Notes: a model not told the origin generated them from the sequence alone. Shown: positions 27,716-37,334, counted from the first letter of the stretch. The stretch: DNA of 64,000 nucleotides from Pseudomonadota bacterium (GCA_021808195.1 JAKBCE010000021.1:3724-67723); one strand, 5' to 3'. Numbers and translations: made by a program.

Positions 27716-28450
27716 ATGACGGCCCATCCACTTCTCCCGCCCAAGCGCTTCCCCGGCCTCTCGGTCGAGCGGCGCTATCGTTTCATCTATAAGCCCGTGG
27801 TATTTCTGGCCTGTCTGGTGCCGCTCGCCTGGATGGCCTGCAGCGTGTTCGGCTGGCTGGGCGTCAACCCGCCGGTCGATGCCGTGAAATTCCTCGAGCT
27901 GCGCTGCGGCAAGACTGCACTCAATCTGCTGATGTTGACCCTGATGGTCACCCCGGTCCGTGAGCTCGCCCGTCTGCCGAACCTGCTGCGCCTGCGACGC
28001 ATGCTCGGGCTGTTTGCATTCTTCTATGTGGCTCTGCACTTCACGGTGTATCTGCTCCTGGATGTGGATCTCGATTGGCATCAGGTGGCCGCCGACATTC
28101 TCAAGCGTCCCTACATCACCGTCGGGTTCATCGCGCTGGTGCTGCTGGTGCCGCTCGCAGTGACTTCGACGAACCGCATGATGCGCCGGCTGGGCCGGCG
28201 CTGGACGCGCTTGCATCGGCTGATTTATCCGATCAGTGCGCTCGGCATCTGCCACTTCTATTGGCAGGAAAAAATCGACGTTCGCGAGCCGCTGGTGTAC
28301 GCCGGAGTGCTGCTGCTGCTGTTCGGTTACCGCTGGGTCCGCAGTCCGAAGATGTGGGCGGTTCTGGTGCCGCGCCGTGCACCACGTCCCCGGGCGGCAC
28401 GCCGAGCCAGTTCCGCTCCGGCCTCGCAACCCCTACGGCCTTCGGCATAA
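27716..28450 (+). CDS. msrQ: Heme-binding membrane subunit MsrQ
   Basis: The 244-residue integral membrane protein of the ferric-reductase-like domain family has six spans. Heme-ligand His candidates are in FFYVALHFTVYLLLDVDLDW, and in LHRLIYPISALGICHFYWQ. It passes electrons from the quinone pool or cytoplasmic flavin to MsrP. It is somewhat longer than the E. coli protein (211) because of an Arg/Pro/Ala-rich C-terminal tail. It is the last gene of the sigF-nrsF-msrPQ set. Confidence 0.95.
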   Translation: MTAHPLLPPKRFPGLSVERRYRFIYKPVVFLACLVPLAWMACSVFGWLGVNPPVDAVKFLELRCGKTALNLLMLTLMVTPVRELARLPNLLRLRRMLGLFAFFYVALHFTVYLLLDVDLDWHQVAADILKRPYITVGFIALVLLVPLAVTSTNRMMRRLGRRWTRLHRLIYPISALGICHFYWQEKIDVREPLVYAGVLLLLFGYRWVRSPKMWAVLVPRRAPRPRAARRASSAPASQPLRPSA

Positions 28451-28600
28451 CGCCGATACTACGCGCATGCTGATCGCCGCAGTGCACCGTCCGGCCGTAC
28501 TGCTGCCAGTCATTGCGTGGCGAGCGATCCAAGCACAGCCGTGTGCTGCTCGATCATCCGGCCGTGAGGCGCGCGCCCGCCGGGTCAGGGTCTCGCGGCG

Positions 28601-29449
28601 TCAGGTAGCGTCAGTTTCCTGGCGAGACCTGTCATAAGATCCGAGGCCGGGTTTGAACGCCTTTTCGTCGATGAACTGGTGAATACCGGCTTTGCGGCCC
28701 TCGTTGTCGAAGAAGTTTGCCGCTTCTTGAGCTCGCACCAGATAGTCCTCAGCATTGTCATAGGTCATCTCGCCGACGCGCCGAATGGCATCCTTGGTGG
28801 CCTTCAGGGCCGTCGGATTCTTCTTCAGTAGCGTCTTGGCGACGGCGGTGACGCGCTGTTCGAGCTGCTCGCGGGGCAGGGCCTCATTGACAAGGCCCCA
28901 CTGCGCCGCAGTGCGGCCGTCGATAGTCTCGCCCGTCAGCGCGTGATACATGGCGCGCCGGAACGTGAGCAACTCGCGCGCCACCTTGCTGGCTCCGCCG
29001 CCGGGGAGAATGCCCCAGTTGATCTCCGAGAGCCCGAATTGGGCCTCCTCGGCTGCGAAGGCGAGATCACAGGCAAAGAGCGGTCCATATCCGCCTCCGA
29101 AGCACCATCCGTTCACCATGGCGATGGTGGGCTTCTGGTACCAGCGCAGACGCCGCCACCATCCGTACGCCTCGCGCTGAGCCCGGCGTACGGCACCGAG
29201 GCCTTCAGCTTCGGTTTCGCGGAAGTACGCCTTCAGATCCATTCCCGCAGACCACGCAGTTCCCTCCCCGGTGAGCACGAGCACCCCGACATCGGTCCGG
29301 TACTCGAGTTCATCGAGCACCTGCATCATCTGCCGGTTGAGCTCGGGGCTCATGCAGTTGCGCTTCTCGGGTCGGTTGAAGCGTACCCAGGCGATGTTCT
29401 CGCGGACGGAAAATTTGACGGTCGCGGCTGCGGTTTGCTCGCTGCTCAT
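28601..29449 (-). CDS. p-Hydroxycinnamoyl-CoA hydratase/lyase (feruloyl-CoA hydratase-lyase)
   Basis: The 282-residue member of the crotonase family shows the features of HCHL/Ech: SAGMDLKAYFRET, the oxyanion-hole Gly-rich FGGGYGPLFACDLA, the catalytic Glu and nearby Trp in GLSEINWGILPGG, and the late Tyr in MTYDNAEDYL. HCHL hydrates feruloyl-, p-coumaroyl- or caffeoyl-CoA and cleaves it to an aromatic aldehyde and acetyl-CoA. The next gene upstream on the same strand is an aldehyde dehydrogenase fitting vanillin, 47 bp away. A feruloyl-CoA synthetase is not in the window. Confidence 0.92.
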   Translation of the reverse strand: MSSEQTAAATVKFSVRENIAWVRFNRPEKRNCMSPELNRQMMQVLDELEYRTDVGVLVLTGEGTAWSAGMDLKAYFRETEAEGLGAVRRAQREAYGWWRRLRWYQKPTIAMVNGWCFGGGYGPLFACDLAFAAEEAQFGLSEINWGILPGGGASKVARELLTFRRAMYHALTGETIDGRTAAQWGLVNEALPREQLEQRVTAVAKTLLKKNPTALKATKDAIRRVGEMTYDNAEDYLVRAQEAANFFDNEGRKAGIHQFIDEKAFKPGLGSYDRSRQETDAT

Positions 29450-29496
29450 AGCTCACCCATGTGCTCTGTTGTGACCCGGTGCCGACTGTGCGCAGT

Positions 29497-30894
29497 TCAA
29501 AATGGGAATTGTCCCGGCAAGGTCTCGACCGTGATCCAGCGCAACTCGGTGAACTGATCGATGCCGGCCGCGCCGCCGAAGCGTCCGTAACCGGACGCAC
29601 CAACCCCTCCGAAGGGCATCTGCGCCTCATCGTGGACGGTGGGCCCGTTGATGTGGCACATCCCGGAGCGGATGCGCCGGGCGACCCGCATGCCGCGAGC
29701 CGCATCTGCCGTGAAGACTGCTGCCGATAGACCGTATTCACTGTCGTTCGCCAGGCGGATGGCGTCCGCCTCATCGGTGGCGCGGATGATGGCAACGATC
29801 GGGCCGAAACTCTCCTCGCGATACAGACGCATCGCCGGGGTCACCCCATCGATCACTGTCGCCGGCATGATCACCCCCGTGGCCTTGCCGCCGACCAGGA
29901 TCCTCGCGCCGGCGGACACCGCATCGTCGATCAGAGCGTTGACGTGATCGACCGTGCGCTGGTCCACGACGGCACCGAGGGCGGTTTTCCCTTCACGCGG
30001 GTCACCGCTTTTCAGCGAGGCGGCCTTCGCAGCGAACCGGCGCGAGAATTCATCGGCGATGGCGGCGACCGGGATGATCCGCTCGGTCGACATGCAGATC
30101 TGCCCCTGGTTCATGAATGCACCGAACGCGGCCGCTTTGACGGCCTCGTCGAGGTTCGCATCCTCGAGCACGAGCAGCGGTGCTTTGCCGCCGAGTTCCA
30201 GCAGGCACGGCTTGAGATTCTCGGCGCAGCGCTTGGCGATGATGCGACCGACGGCGGTCGAGCCAGTGAAATTGATACGGCGCACCGCCGGATGATCGAT
30301 CAGCGCACCAACCACCTCACCGGCGTCTTTCGGATGGTTGGTGACGAGATTCACGGTCCCTTCGGGAAATCCGGCGCTCGCAAACGCCTCGATGATCAAT
30401 TGATGCGTGCGCGGACAGAGCTCGGATGCCTTGAGGATCACGGCATTGCCGCAGGCGAGCGGAGTTGCGATGGCGCGCACACCGAGAATGATCGGAGCGT
30501 TCCACGGGGCGATTCCCAGCACCACGCCGACGGGTTCACGCACCGAGATCGCGAGGCAGCCCGGCTTGTCAGAGGGGATGACCTCACCGCCGACACGGGT
30601 GGTGAGTGCGGCAGCTTCGCGCGTCATGCTGGCGGCAAGCATCAAATTGAAGCCGGCCCAGCCGGCGGTGGCTCCAACCTCATCAATCATGGCCTCGATG
30701 AACGCATCGCGGCGCTGCTCGAGTGCGTCGGCCGCGCGGCTGAGCACGGCGCGGCGCGCATTCGGTCCCATCTCGGCCCAGGCGTTGAATGCCGCACCGG
30801 CACGGTCCGCGACACGCGAGGCCTCGGCAGCGGTCATGGCGGGAGCGCTGCTAGCAACGCGGCCGGTGAGCGGGCTGATTCGATCAAAGTTCAT
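29497..30894 (-). CDS. vdh: Aldehyde dehydrogenase, vanillin dehydrogenase type
   Basis: The 465-residue NAD(P)-dependent aldehyde dehydrogenase has the cofactor region VVLGIAPWNAPIILG, FTGSTAVGR, the general-base Glu in LELGGKAPL and the catalytic Cys in NQGQICMSTERI. It lies in an operon with the hydroxycinnamoyl-CoA hydratase-lyase, so vanillin, 4-hydroxybenzaldehyde or protocatechualdehyde are the likely substrates, giving vanillate or 4-hydroxybenzoate. The ATG at 30894 has AAGGGGA upstream; the frame extends further but without family similarity. The promoter region is shared with a divergent MarR regulator. Confidence 0.9.
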   Translation of the reverse strand: MNFDRISPLTGRVASSAPAMTAAEASRVADRAGAAFNAWAEMGPNARRAVLSRAADALEQRRDAFIEAMIDEVGATAGWAGFNLMLAASMTREAAALTTRVGGEVIPSDKPGCLAISVREPVGVVLGIAPWNAPIILGVRAIATPLACGNAVILKASELCPRTHQLIIEAFASAGFPEGTVNLVTNHPKDAGEVVGALIDHPAVRRINFTGSTAVGRIIAKRCAENLKPCLLELGGKAPLLVLEDANLDEAVKAAAFGAFMNQGQICMSTERIIPVAAIADEFSRRFAAKAASLKSGDPREGKTALGAVVDQRTVDHVNALIDDAVSAGARILVGGKATGVIMPATVIDGVTPAMRLYREESFGPIVAIIRATDEADAIRLANDSEYGLSAAVFTADAARGMRVARRIRSGMCHINGPTVHDEAQMPFGGVGASGYGRFGGAAGIDQFTELRWITVETLPGQFPF

Positions 30895-30926
30895 GGAAAG
30901 TCCCCTTCTTCTGGCGCCCACGATAA

Positions 30927-30939
30927 CTATCAAATATAG
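30927..30939. promoter_or_regulatory. Candidate MarR operator between vdh and marR
   Basis: An AT-rich dyad, CTAT-CAAAT-ATAG, stands out in otherwise GC-rich DNA within the 99-bp divergent promoter region. Size and position suit a MarR-type repressor such as FerR/HcaR, which are released by hydroxycinnamoyl-CoA thioesters. Confidence 0.45.
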
Positions 30940-30993
30940 CAGTCTGTGCGGCCTGATCAAGCAGCACGAACGAGATTCTGGGAAAATGCTGGC

Positions 30994-31419
30994 ATGATCG
31001 ATGATCCAGTCAAGACTCTACCGGGCTACGCATTGCGGCGAGTATCGGCGACCGTTATGGCAAGGCTGGCGGTGCGGCTCGAGCGCTTCCAGCTGCGCCC
31101 AGCGGAAGCGACTGTTCTGCTGGTGATCGGCGCCAATCCGGGCGTGAAACAGAGCCAGATCGGTCGACTGCTCGATATCGCCAGCGCGAACATGGCGCCC
31201 CTGACGGCCCGGCTCGCCGATCGAGGCCTGATCATCCGCCAAGCGGTCGATGGCCGCTCACAGGGCCTGAGGCTTTCCGAGGCCGGACGACGCATGGCCC
31301 ACAAGGCACGCACGACCATGGAAGAAGTTGAGGCGGACCTGCTTGCGCGAATTCCCGAAGACGATCGGGAGGGTTTTCTGCGCGGATTGGTTGCGCTGTC
31401 GGGCCGTATCGATGATTGA
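30994..31419 (+). CDS. MarR-family regulator of the hydroxycinnamate operon
   Basis: The 141-residue MarR protein has LRPAEATVLLVIGANPGVKQ, then QIGRLLDIASANMAPLTARL (recognition helix) and the wing LIIRQAVDGRSQGLRLSEAG. It is divergent from vdh-ech with a 99-bp gap and an AT-rich dyad, the standard arrangement for FerR/HcaR-like repressors that sense feruloyl- or coumaroyl-CoA. A GTG at 30946 would add 16 residues and cover the operator; the ATG is preferred. Confidence 0.9.
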   Translation: MIDDPVKTLPGYALRRVSATVMARLAVRLERFQLRPAEATVLLVIGANPGVKQSQIGRLLDIASANMAPLTARLADRGLIIRQAVDGRSQGLRLSEAGRRMAHKARTTMEEVEADLLARIPEDDREGFLRGLVALSGRIDD

Positions 31420-31492
31420 GCCGACGGGCCGGCGGAGCAAACGGCGACTCGCGAGCATCGTGACGGCGCGCGCCCGCTCCAGTGCCGTAGGG

Positions 31493-32473
31493 TTAGCGTT
31501 CGGAGCGATTCGGCTCTGGCGGCGGGGATGAGGGGCCTGCCGCGTCGCGCATGCTCAACGCATCGCGGTGGCGAAAAGCACGCGGGGACAGGCCCATGCG
31601 GCGGGTGAAGAACCGGCTGAAGTAGGCGGGATCCTCGAAACCAAGATGGTATGCCACCTGCGTCACCGACATCGAGGTGTAGCGCAGTTGCCGTTCCGCC
31701 TCGATCAGCACGCGCCGGTGTACGAGTTCCAGTGGAGACTCTCCGGTCACCGCAAGACAGGCACGCAGCAGACGCGCTTCCGAGGCCTGCAGTCGTGCGG
31801 CATATTCACCGATCCCCATATGGGAGCGAAAGTGCTGCTCCACCTGCGCGCGAAAGCGCGCGACCAGGTCTCGTTCGGGTGCCCAGACGCTGTTGCTGTT
31901 CAGGCCGGGATCGGGCAGAAGCCGCTGCAGATTTGCGAGCAGGGCACCGAGCAGGCCGGCAAGTGCGAGTCGACGGCCGGGTGCGAGACGGCCGAACTCG
32001 CGCAGGAGCATCTCGCTCAGCCGGAGCAGGTCCGTCTGGGCCATCGCGGCGCGCGGCAGGGCGAGCGCCGCTGGCCGCTCCAGAAACTCAGGGAGCTTCG
32101 TGCTGCGCTCCTGCAGGCCTTGGGGTGCCGCCGCGGCAAACGAGATAACCACCCCGGCAGTATCCGGTTGAAACTGAAACGCATGGATGGTACCCGGTGG
32201 AACGATGACCGCCGCCGGGGCACGCAGCCCGGCGGCCCGACCGTCGAGGCGTGCTTGCAGGCGCCCGTGCTGGATGAGCAGAACTTGATGCAGGTCGCGA
32301 TGGCGATGCGCATTGATGGTCCAGTCATGCAGACGGCTGCGCGCGGCAATCGTCTCGATGTGAACCAGGCGCTCATCGGGCGGGCGCAGCGGCTCGCCAT
32401 AGAGAAAGAAGGCCGGAACCAGAACCCGAGGGTTCGGTGCCGCTTCGGCCTCCGGTTGGCGTCGCTTGGGCAT
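31493..32473 (-). CDS. AraC-family regulator, PobR-like
   Basis: The product of about 326 residues has an N-terminal cupin sensor (HRHRDLHQVLLIQHGRLQ, VIVPPGTIHAFQFQPDTAG) like those of PobR/HpaA activators, and a C-terminal double helix-turn-helix with LIEAERQLRYTSMSVTQVAY and HLGFEDPAYFSRFFTRRMG. PobR-type activators respond to 4-hydroxybenzoate and related aromatics, which is what the neighbouring vdh-ech genes would produce from p-coumarate. The start is uncertain: ATG codons at 32473, 32509 and 32515 are all possible and none has a good ribosome-binding site. Confidence 0.87.
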   Translation of the reverse strand: MPKRRQPEAEAAPNPRVLVPAFFLYGEPLRPPDERLVHIETIAARSRLHDWTINAHRHRDLHQVLLIQHGRLQARLDGRAAGLRAPAAVIVPPGTIHAFQFQPDTAGVVISFAAAAPQGLQERSTKLPEFLERPAALALPRAAMAQTDLLRLSEMLLREFGRLAPGRRLALAGLLGALLANLQRLLPDPGLNSNSVWAPERDLVARFRAQVEQHFRSHMGIGEYAARLQASEARLLRACLAVTGESPLELVHRRVLIEAERQLRYTSMSVTQVAYHLGFEDPAYFSRFFTRRMGLSPRAFRHRDALSMRDAAGPSSPPPEPNRSER

Positions 32474-33205
32474 GGTGAAAAAGTACAAGTCCGCACGGGC
32501 CGAGTCCATCCCCATGCCGGGAATTCTTCCCTGCGCCGCAGGCCGAGTGTCCGAGGCTCGTGCAAATGCGCAACAGTCATTTTCTCCCCTCCACGCTAAG
32601 AACGTCCGGCGCAGTGTCGTTGTGACCGTGTCCGCGTGAGCCAGCGTGCAACGGATGTTCGAGACAGCGCGTACGTAACCGCAGCGACTCGGCCCTGTCA
32701 TTCGGTGCGCTCTCGTGGAATTCGCCAATGGCCGTCTGCGTGCAGTTGAACCCTACATAAAAGAACGACATCGCGTCCCGGGTGCTGCGTACGGCATCCA
32801 ATCCGTCGTGTCGCCCCGTTTCGTGGCGGCCGATCACTCACAGAAGGCGGCGAGCGACCGCCGAATCAGCATGCGGAGGACGTAAGGCCTCACTCGTCAT
32901 GTTCGACCGGTGGAGGCGGTCACTTCCGGGGTCTTGCAGAGGCGCCTTGAGGTCCGTGACCGAAGAGAGGGTCGGGCCCGGGCGCTCGATGTCGAATTTC
33001 TGCAACGGCCCGCCGAGGCCGATTCATGGTCTCGTGACGTCGTTGACAATCGTATGTAGTGCTTGCAAAATCGATATATGACATAGCAGTATGCTGATCG
33101 ACGTGGCTCTATTGTGTCACTACCGCCACGGTCAGCTCGTTGAGAACAAGCACGGCAGTCGAAGCTGTCGGCGGTTGCAGACCAGTCAGGTCCGAGGGGG
33201 TTGCT
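32474..33205. other. Divergent regulatory region upstream of the feruloyl esterase
   Basis: About 730 bases separate the AraC-type regulator and the esterase. Frames of 60-110 codons here are shadows without families. The 3' part (33040-33110) is notably AT-rich and holds the promoter candidate listed separately. Confidence 0.55.
33043..33071 (+). promoter_or_regulatory. Sigma-70 promoter candidate for the esterase gene
   Basis: A perfect -35 TTGACA and CAAAAT (4 of 6 to TATAAT) are 17 bp apart in an AT-rich patch, giving a start near 33078 and a leader of about 130 nt. The adjoining ATCGATATATGACATA stretch could be an operator. Confidence 0.45.
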
Positions 33206-34873
33206 ATGAGAAGATTCAGTGAGAGTCGGTCAAGCCACGCCCTGCATGGGGCGATCTTGGCTTGCGTCATGATGCTCGCCGTGAGCGTGCTGATACCGCC
33301 GGCGCGAGCGTCGGTTGGACGTACGGCCGGCACTCTGGTGAGCAGGTGTCAGCATCTTGCGGCCGCCGCCAACGAGCATTTGCTGATATCCACGGCCCAG
33401 TGGCAAGCGGCCGGCCCTCTGCCGGCGAGCGACACGCGCATGATGCCGATGCTCGCCCGGATGAAATTCCCAGCCAACTGTCTGGTGCGAGGCGTACTCG
33501 ATCCGCGTGTCGGGGTGGGCGGCGTGAAGTATGGTCTGGGCTTTGAGTTGCGCATGCCGGCTCACTGGAACGGACGCTTTCTCTTTCAGGGTGGCGGTGG
33601 CCTCGATGGCTTCGTCGCGCCGGCAATCGGCATGATTCAGCCGGGTTACGCGCCGGCGCTCGACCGTGGATTCGCGGTCATATCGAGCGACGGCGGTCAC
33701 GAAGGGATGAGCGCGGCCTTCGCTGCGGATCAACAGGCGCGGCTCGACTACGCTTACGCCGGCCTTGGGCCGGTGGCGAAGCTCGCCAAACGCCTAATCA
33801 GACGCTACTACGGCAGGCCCGTGAGTGACTCGTATTTCGCCGGCTGCTCCAACGGGGGTAGGGAGGCGATGATGGTCGCCGAGCGCGATCCGACGTTATT
33901 CAACGGTGTCGTGGCAGGCGATCCGGGCTTTAACTTGGCGCGCGCCGCGATTGCCGAGATGTGGAATGTGAAGCACCTGGAGGCGGTGGCACCGAAGAAT
34001 GCGCAGGGTCAGCCGATTCTGAGCGAAGCGTTGACGAGGGCAGATCTGCAACTCGTCTCGCACGCAATCCTCAAGACGTGCGACGCGCTGGATGGATTGC
34101 GCGACGGCATGGTAAATAATTTCACCGCCTGTCAGAAGCGATTCAAAGTCCAGTCATTGATGTGCAGGACCGGTCAGCACGCTCACTGTCTGAGCGCCGA
34201 GAAGGTCGAAGCGTTGGAGGCGATCTTCGGCGGTCCGCATGACTCCGCCGGCCATCCGCTCTATGCAGGTTGGCCATACGATGCGGGCGTAGATACTGCC
34301 GGATGGCGCGTCTGGAAGCTCGGAACTTCGCGTACTGGGCTCCCGAATGCGCTCGATGCGACGCTCGGACTGGCAGCGATGCGCTATTACTTCATGACGC
34401 CGCCGGACCCGGGGGTTACGCCGCAGACATTTGATTTCAACCGGGCTTTGCAGGCCACTGCGCAGATTCGGGCGCTGAATGATGCAACGGGAACGTTCTT
34501 CTCGAGTTTCATCGCTCATGGCGGCAAGCTCATCATCTATCAAGGCCTGAGCGATCCGGTGTTTTCCCCGGACGCGATTATCGCCTGGTACCGCAAGCTG
34601 ATGAGCCAGTACAACCAGCCCCAGCAGTGGGCGCGGCTGTTCCTCGTTCCGGGTATGAACCACTGCTTCGGCGGGCCGGCGACGGACGAGTTCGATGCGC
34701 TGAGTGCGATCGTGCGCTGGACGGAAGCGAACCGGGCGCCGAGGCGGATGGTGGCTCATGGACCGTCATTTCCGGGCGTTACGCGCCCGCTCTGTCCCTA
34801 TCCGAAATACGCCCGCTACCGCGGCGGCAATCCGCACAGCGCGAAGAGCTTCGTCTGTGCCAAGAGTTCATGA
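33206..34873 (+). CDS. Exported tannase/feruloyl esterase family hydrolase
   Basis: The 555-residue product has a signal peptide (cleavage near ARA, about residue 33). The alpha/beta-hydrolase fold has the nucleophile Ser in YFAGCSNGGREAMM, an Asp in YQGLSDPVFSPDA and a His in PGMNHCFGGP. Cys residues flank the Ser and His, the CS-D-HC arrangement of fungal-type tannase/feruloyl esterases, which form a disulfide at the active site. It should release ferulate, coumarate or gallate from plant esters outside the cytoplasm. The nearby receptor and vdh-ech genes would take up and degrade the product. The ATG follows GAGGGGG. Confidence 0.92.
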   Translation: MRRFSESRSSHALHGAILACVMMLAVSVLIPPARASVGRTAGTLVSRCQHLAAAANEHLLISTAQWQAAGPLPASDTRMMPMLARMKFPANCLVRGVLDPRVGVGGVKYGLGFELRMPAHWNGRFLFQGGGGLDGFVAPAIGMIQPGYAPALDRGFAVISSDGGHEGMSAAFAADQQARLDYAYAGLGPVAKLAKRLIRRYYGRPVSDSYFAGCSNGGREAMMVAERDPTLFNGVVAGDPGFNLARAAIAEMWNVKHLEAVAPKNAQGQPILSEALTRADLQLVSHAILKTCDALDGLRDGMVNNFTACQKRFKVQSLMCRTGQHAHCLSAEKVEALEAIFGGPHDSAGHPLYAGWPYDAGVDTAGWRVWKLGTSRTGLPNALDATLGLAAMRYYFMTPPDPGVTPQTFDFNRALQATAQIRALNDATGTFFSSFIAHGGKLIIYQGLSDPVFSPDAIIAWYRKLMSQYNQPQQWARLFLVPGMNHCFGGPATDEFDALSAIVRWTEANRAPRRMVAHGPSFPGVTRPLCPYPKYARYRGGNPHSAKSFVCAKSS

Positions 34874-34958
34874 CCTCACGCAGCGCAGGCCGCAGGGCTT
34901 GAGCATCGTGAGGATCACACATGCCTGACAAAAACAGTAACCGGTATGGGGGAACGCT

Positions 34959-37334
34959 ATGAGCAAACGAGAATTCGAGGTAGTTCAGCACCGCGGTGCG
35001 CTACGGCGGCGCCCACAGGTCGATCGAGCCATAGCGCTGACACTCGCCGCAGCAGTGCTGTCAGGCGGAGCAGTGGTGGCTCACGCGGCGTCCGCAGCGG
35101 CTCCACATGGCGCTGCGGGTACAGGCCACACTTCATCGAGAACGCCCGGCGCGGTTGGTGACGGAGTCCTGCACGACATCGTAATTACCGCCGAGCGGCG
35201 CCGGGAGAATCTGCAGACCACCGCAATCTCGGCAACTGTATTTGATGCCAAGGATCTGATCCGTAAAGGGGTGGTGTCGCTTGCTGACCTGCAGAATGCC
35301 TCGCCCGCGCTGTCGATCACGGCGGCCGGTCTGACGGCGAATGTCAACATCAGAGGCATAGGGCTCGATAGCGGTTCGCCGTCGGTGGTCCCGGGTGTCG
35401 CCGAATACCGCGATGGCCTCTGGCAGCCGCCGATCACGACCGGCGGATCACTGTATGACATTGCCAGTGTCCAGGTGCTCAGAGGACCGCAGGGTACATT
35501 CGTGGGCTCCAACTCGACTGGCGGGGCGATTTTCATCGATAGTCGCGATCCGGATTTCAACGGCGTGCATGGCTACGCGCAGTTGCAGATTGCGAATTAT
35601 TCCGAACAGGCACTGCAAGGCGCGGTCAATCTGCCGATCAGCCCGCACTGGGCGGCGAGAGTGGCGGTGGACATGGAGCAGCGCGGCAGCTTCTACAAGG
35701 ACATTGGATCGGCCTCGAGGTTGACGCAAAGTCCACAGCAATTTGGTCACCCGGGTTCCATGGACGAGAAGAACTTCCGCATCGGAGTGCTGGGCGAGCC
35801 GTCTCGCGATCTCAAGGTCCTCCTGAAGGTGGAGGTTGATAATGTGAGCACCGGGGGCTATGCGTGGAAGCCGGTGCCCGGCACGCAGTACGCGCCGTAT
35901 GCGAGTTCCGATCCATTTACGCTCAACTACGATCAGAGCACGATCAACGACGAGTTGTCCGTCAGACCGAGTCTGCGGATCGACTGGAACATCGCCGGTA
36001 GTGGCATCGACTTGCGCTCGATTACCGGAGAGCAGTTCATGCGTGTACACAATCTCGAGGATTCGGATGCGACATCAGTCACGCTGCCGGTCGCCCCGGC
36101 GCTGTCTACTGCGCAGGCGATTATCGAGCGGCCGATCACCCAGGAGTTTGACTTGATTTCCCCATCCGGCAGGCGGCTCAGCTGGGTGGCCGGCGCGTTC
36201 TACCTGCACGACATCCGCGAGATCGAACTCGATATCAAGAGCCAGGCCGTGCCCGCGAACGTGTTGCCGAATTTCACGCAGATCCTGCAATCCGTGGCGG
36301 CATTCGGGCAAGTGAGCTACAAGCTGACGCCGCGGTTGCAGATTCAGGCTGGGTTGCGCTACACGCGCGACTGGAATGAGGTGGGGGCCGGCGGTCACGT
36401 GACGATCGATTTGGGAATTCCCGGCGTGCCGCCGATCTACGTCAATCAAGCCGGGATTGAGACCGATTCTGCAACCACCGGCAAGGTGGCGCTCAACTGG
36501 ACAGTGAGCAAGGAGAACTATCTATACGCGTTCGTCGCCAAGGGCTTCAAGGCCGGAGGATTCAATCCTGCGACAGCGAATGGACCGCAGTCGAATTTCT
36601 CGCCCGAAACCGTCTGGGACTACGAGATTGGCTGGAAGGGTCAGTACTTCGACGGCCATCTCGCAACGAGCCTGGATGGGTTCTGGGACGACTACAACAA
36701 CCTGCAGGTCAATGCATTCATCCCCTCGACAGGGCAGACGTCGTTGCTGAATACGGGTAAATCGACCATCAAGGGCGGGGAAGCGGAGCTGCACGGACGG
36801 TTCGGCGCGCTCAGCCTCGACATGGGCGCAGGCTACGTCAATTCTCAGCTGGGTGCGATCCAGCTGGTCAATACAGAAGCGCTGCCGCCCGGTGTCACGG
36901 CACAGGATCTGCCGCAGTGCAGCTCTGCGGCGGTGACGGCGGGATGCTTCGATTACTTGCCCTACACGGTCAATCTTTCCGGAAGCCAGAATCCGTACTC
37001 CCCAGAGTGGACATTCAATGCTGGTGTCCAATATGCGCTACCCGTTGGCAATTCCGGGACGCTGACCCCGCGCATCAATTACTCCTACATCGGTTCGCAG
37101 TGGACGACGCTGTTCGAGAAGCCGGTGACGGACTATCTGCCGTCCTACGGTTTGTGGAACGCAAGTGTGACCTATGCGATTGGCCGGTGGACGATTCAGG
37201 CTTATGGGCTGAATCTGGCCGACAAAGTTTATGTTTCGGGCCAGGCGGCAGCCGGTACCAATCCGGATAACGAGTTCTTCGGAAATCCGCGCCAGTTCGG
37301 TATACGCATCACGCGCAGCTTCGGCGCGGAATGA
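34959..37334 (+). CDS. TonB-dependent outer-membrane receptor
   Basis: The 791-residue product has a long signal region (to about residue 45), a TonB-box-like DIVITAERRR, and a plug domain (about 75-190: VSLADLQNASPALSI, NVNIRGIG, VLRGPQGTFVGSNSTGGAIF). A 22-strand barrel ending ...GIRITRSFGAE follows. It is downstream of the feruloyl esterase by 85 bp and probably cotranscribed, so the ligand may be a phenolic ester, its glycan-linked form, or a released oligosaccharide. An iron-siderophore role cannot be excluded from sequence alone. A hairpin terminator follows. Confidence 0.93.
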   Translation: MSKREFEVVQHRGALRRRPQVDRAIALTLAAAVLSGGAVVAHAASAAAPHGAAGTGHTSSRTPGAVGDGVLHDIVITAERRRENLQTTAISATVFDAKDLIRKGVVSLADLQNASPALSITAAGLTANVNIRGIGLDSGSPSVVPGVAEYRDGLWQPPITTGGSLYDIASVQVLRGPQGTFVGSNSTGGAIFIDSRDPDFNGVHGYAQLQIANYSEQALQGAVNLPISPHWAARVAVDMEQRGSFYKDIGSASRLTQSPQQFGHPGSMDEKNFRIGVLGEPSRDLKVLLKVEVDNVSTGGYAWKPVPGTQYAPYASSDPFTLNYDQSTINDELSVRPSLRIDWNIAGSGIDLRSITGEQFMRVHNLEDSDATSVTLPVAPALSTAQAIIERPITQEFDLISPSGRRLSWVAGAFYLHDIREIELDIKSQAVPANVLPNFTQILQSVAAFGQVSYKLTPRLQIQAGLRYTRDWNEVGAGGHVTIDLGIPGVPPIYVNQAGIETDSATTGKVALNWTVSKENYLYAFVAKGFKAGGFNPATANGPQSNFSPETVWDYEIGWKGQYFDGHLATSLDGFWDDYNNLQVNAFIPSTGQTSLLNTGKSTIKGGEAELHGRFGALSLDMGAGYVNSQLGAIQLVNTEALPPGVTAQDLPQCSSAAVTAGCFDYLPYTVNLSGSQNPYSPEWTFNAGVQYALPVGNSGTLTPRINYSYIGSQWTTLFEKPVTDYLPSYGLWNASVTYAIGRWTIQAYGLNLADKVYVSGQAAAGTNPDNEFFGNPRQFGIRITRSFGAE

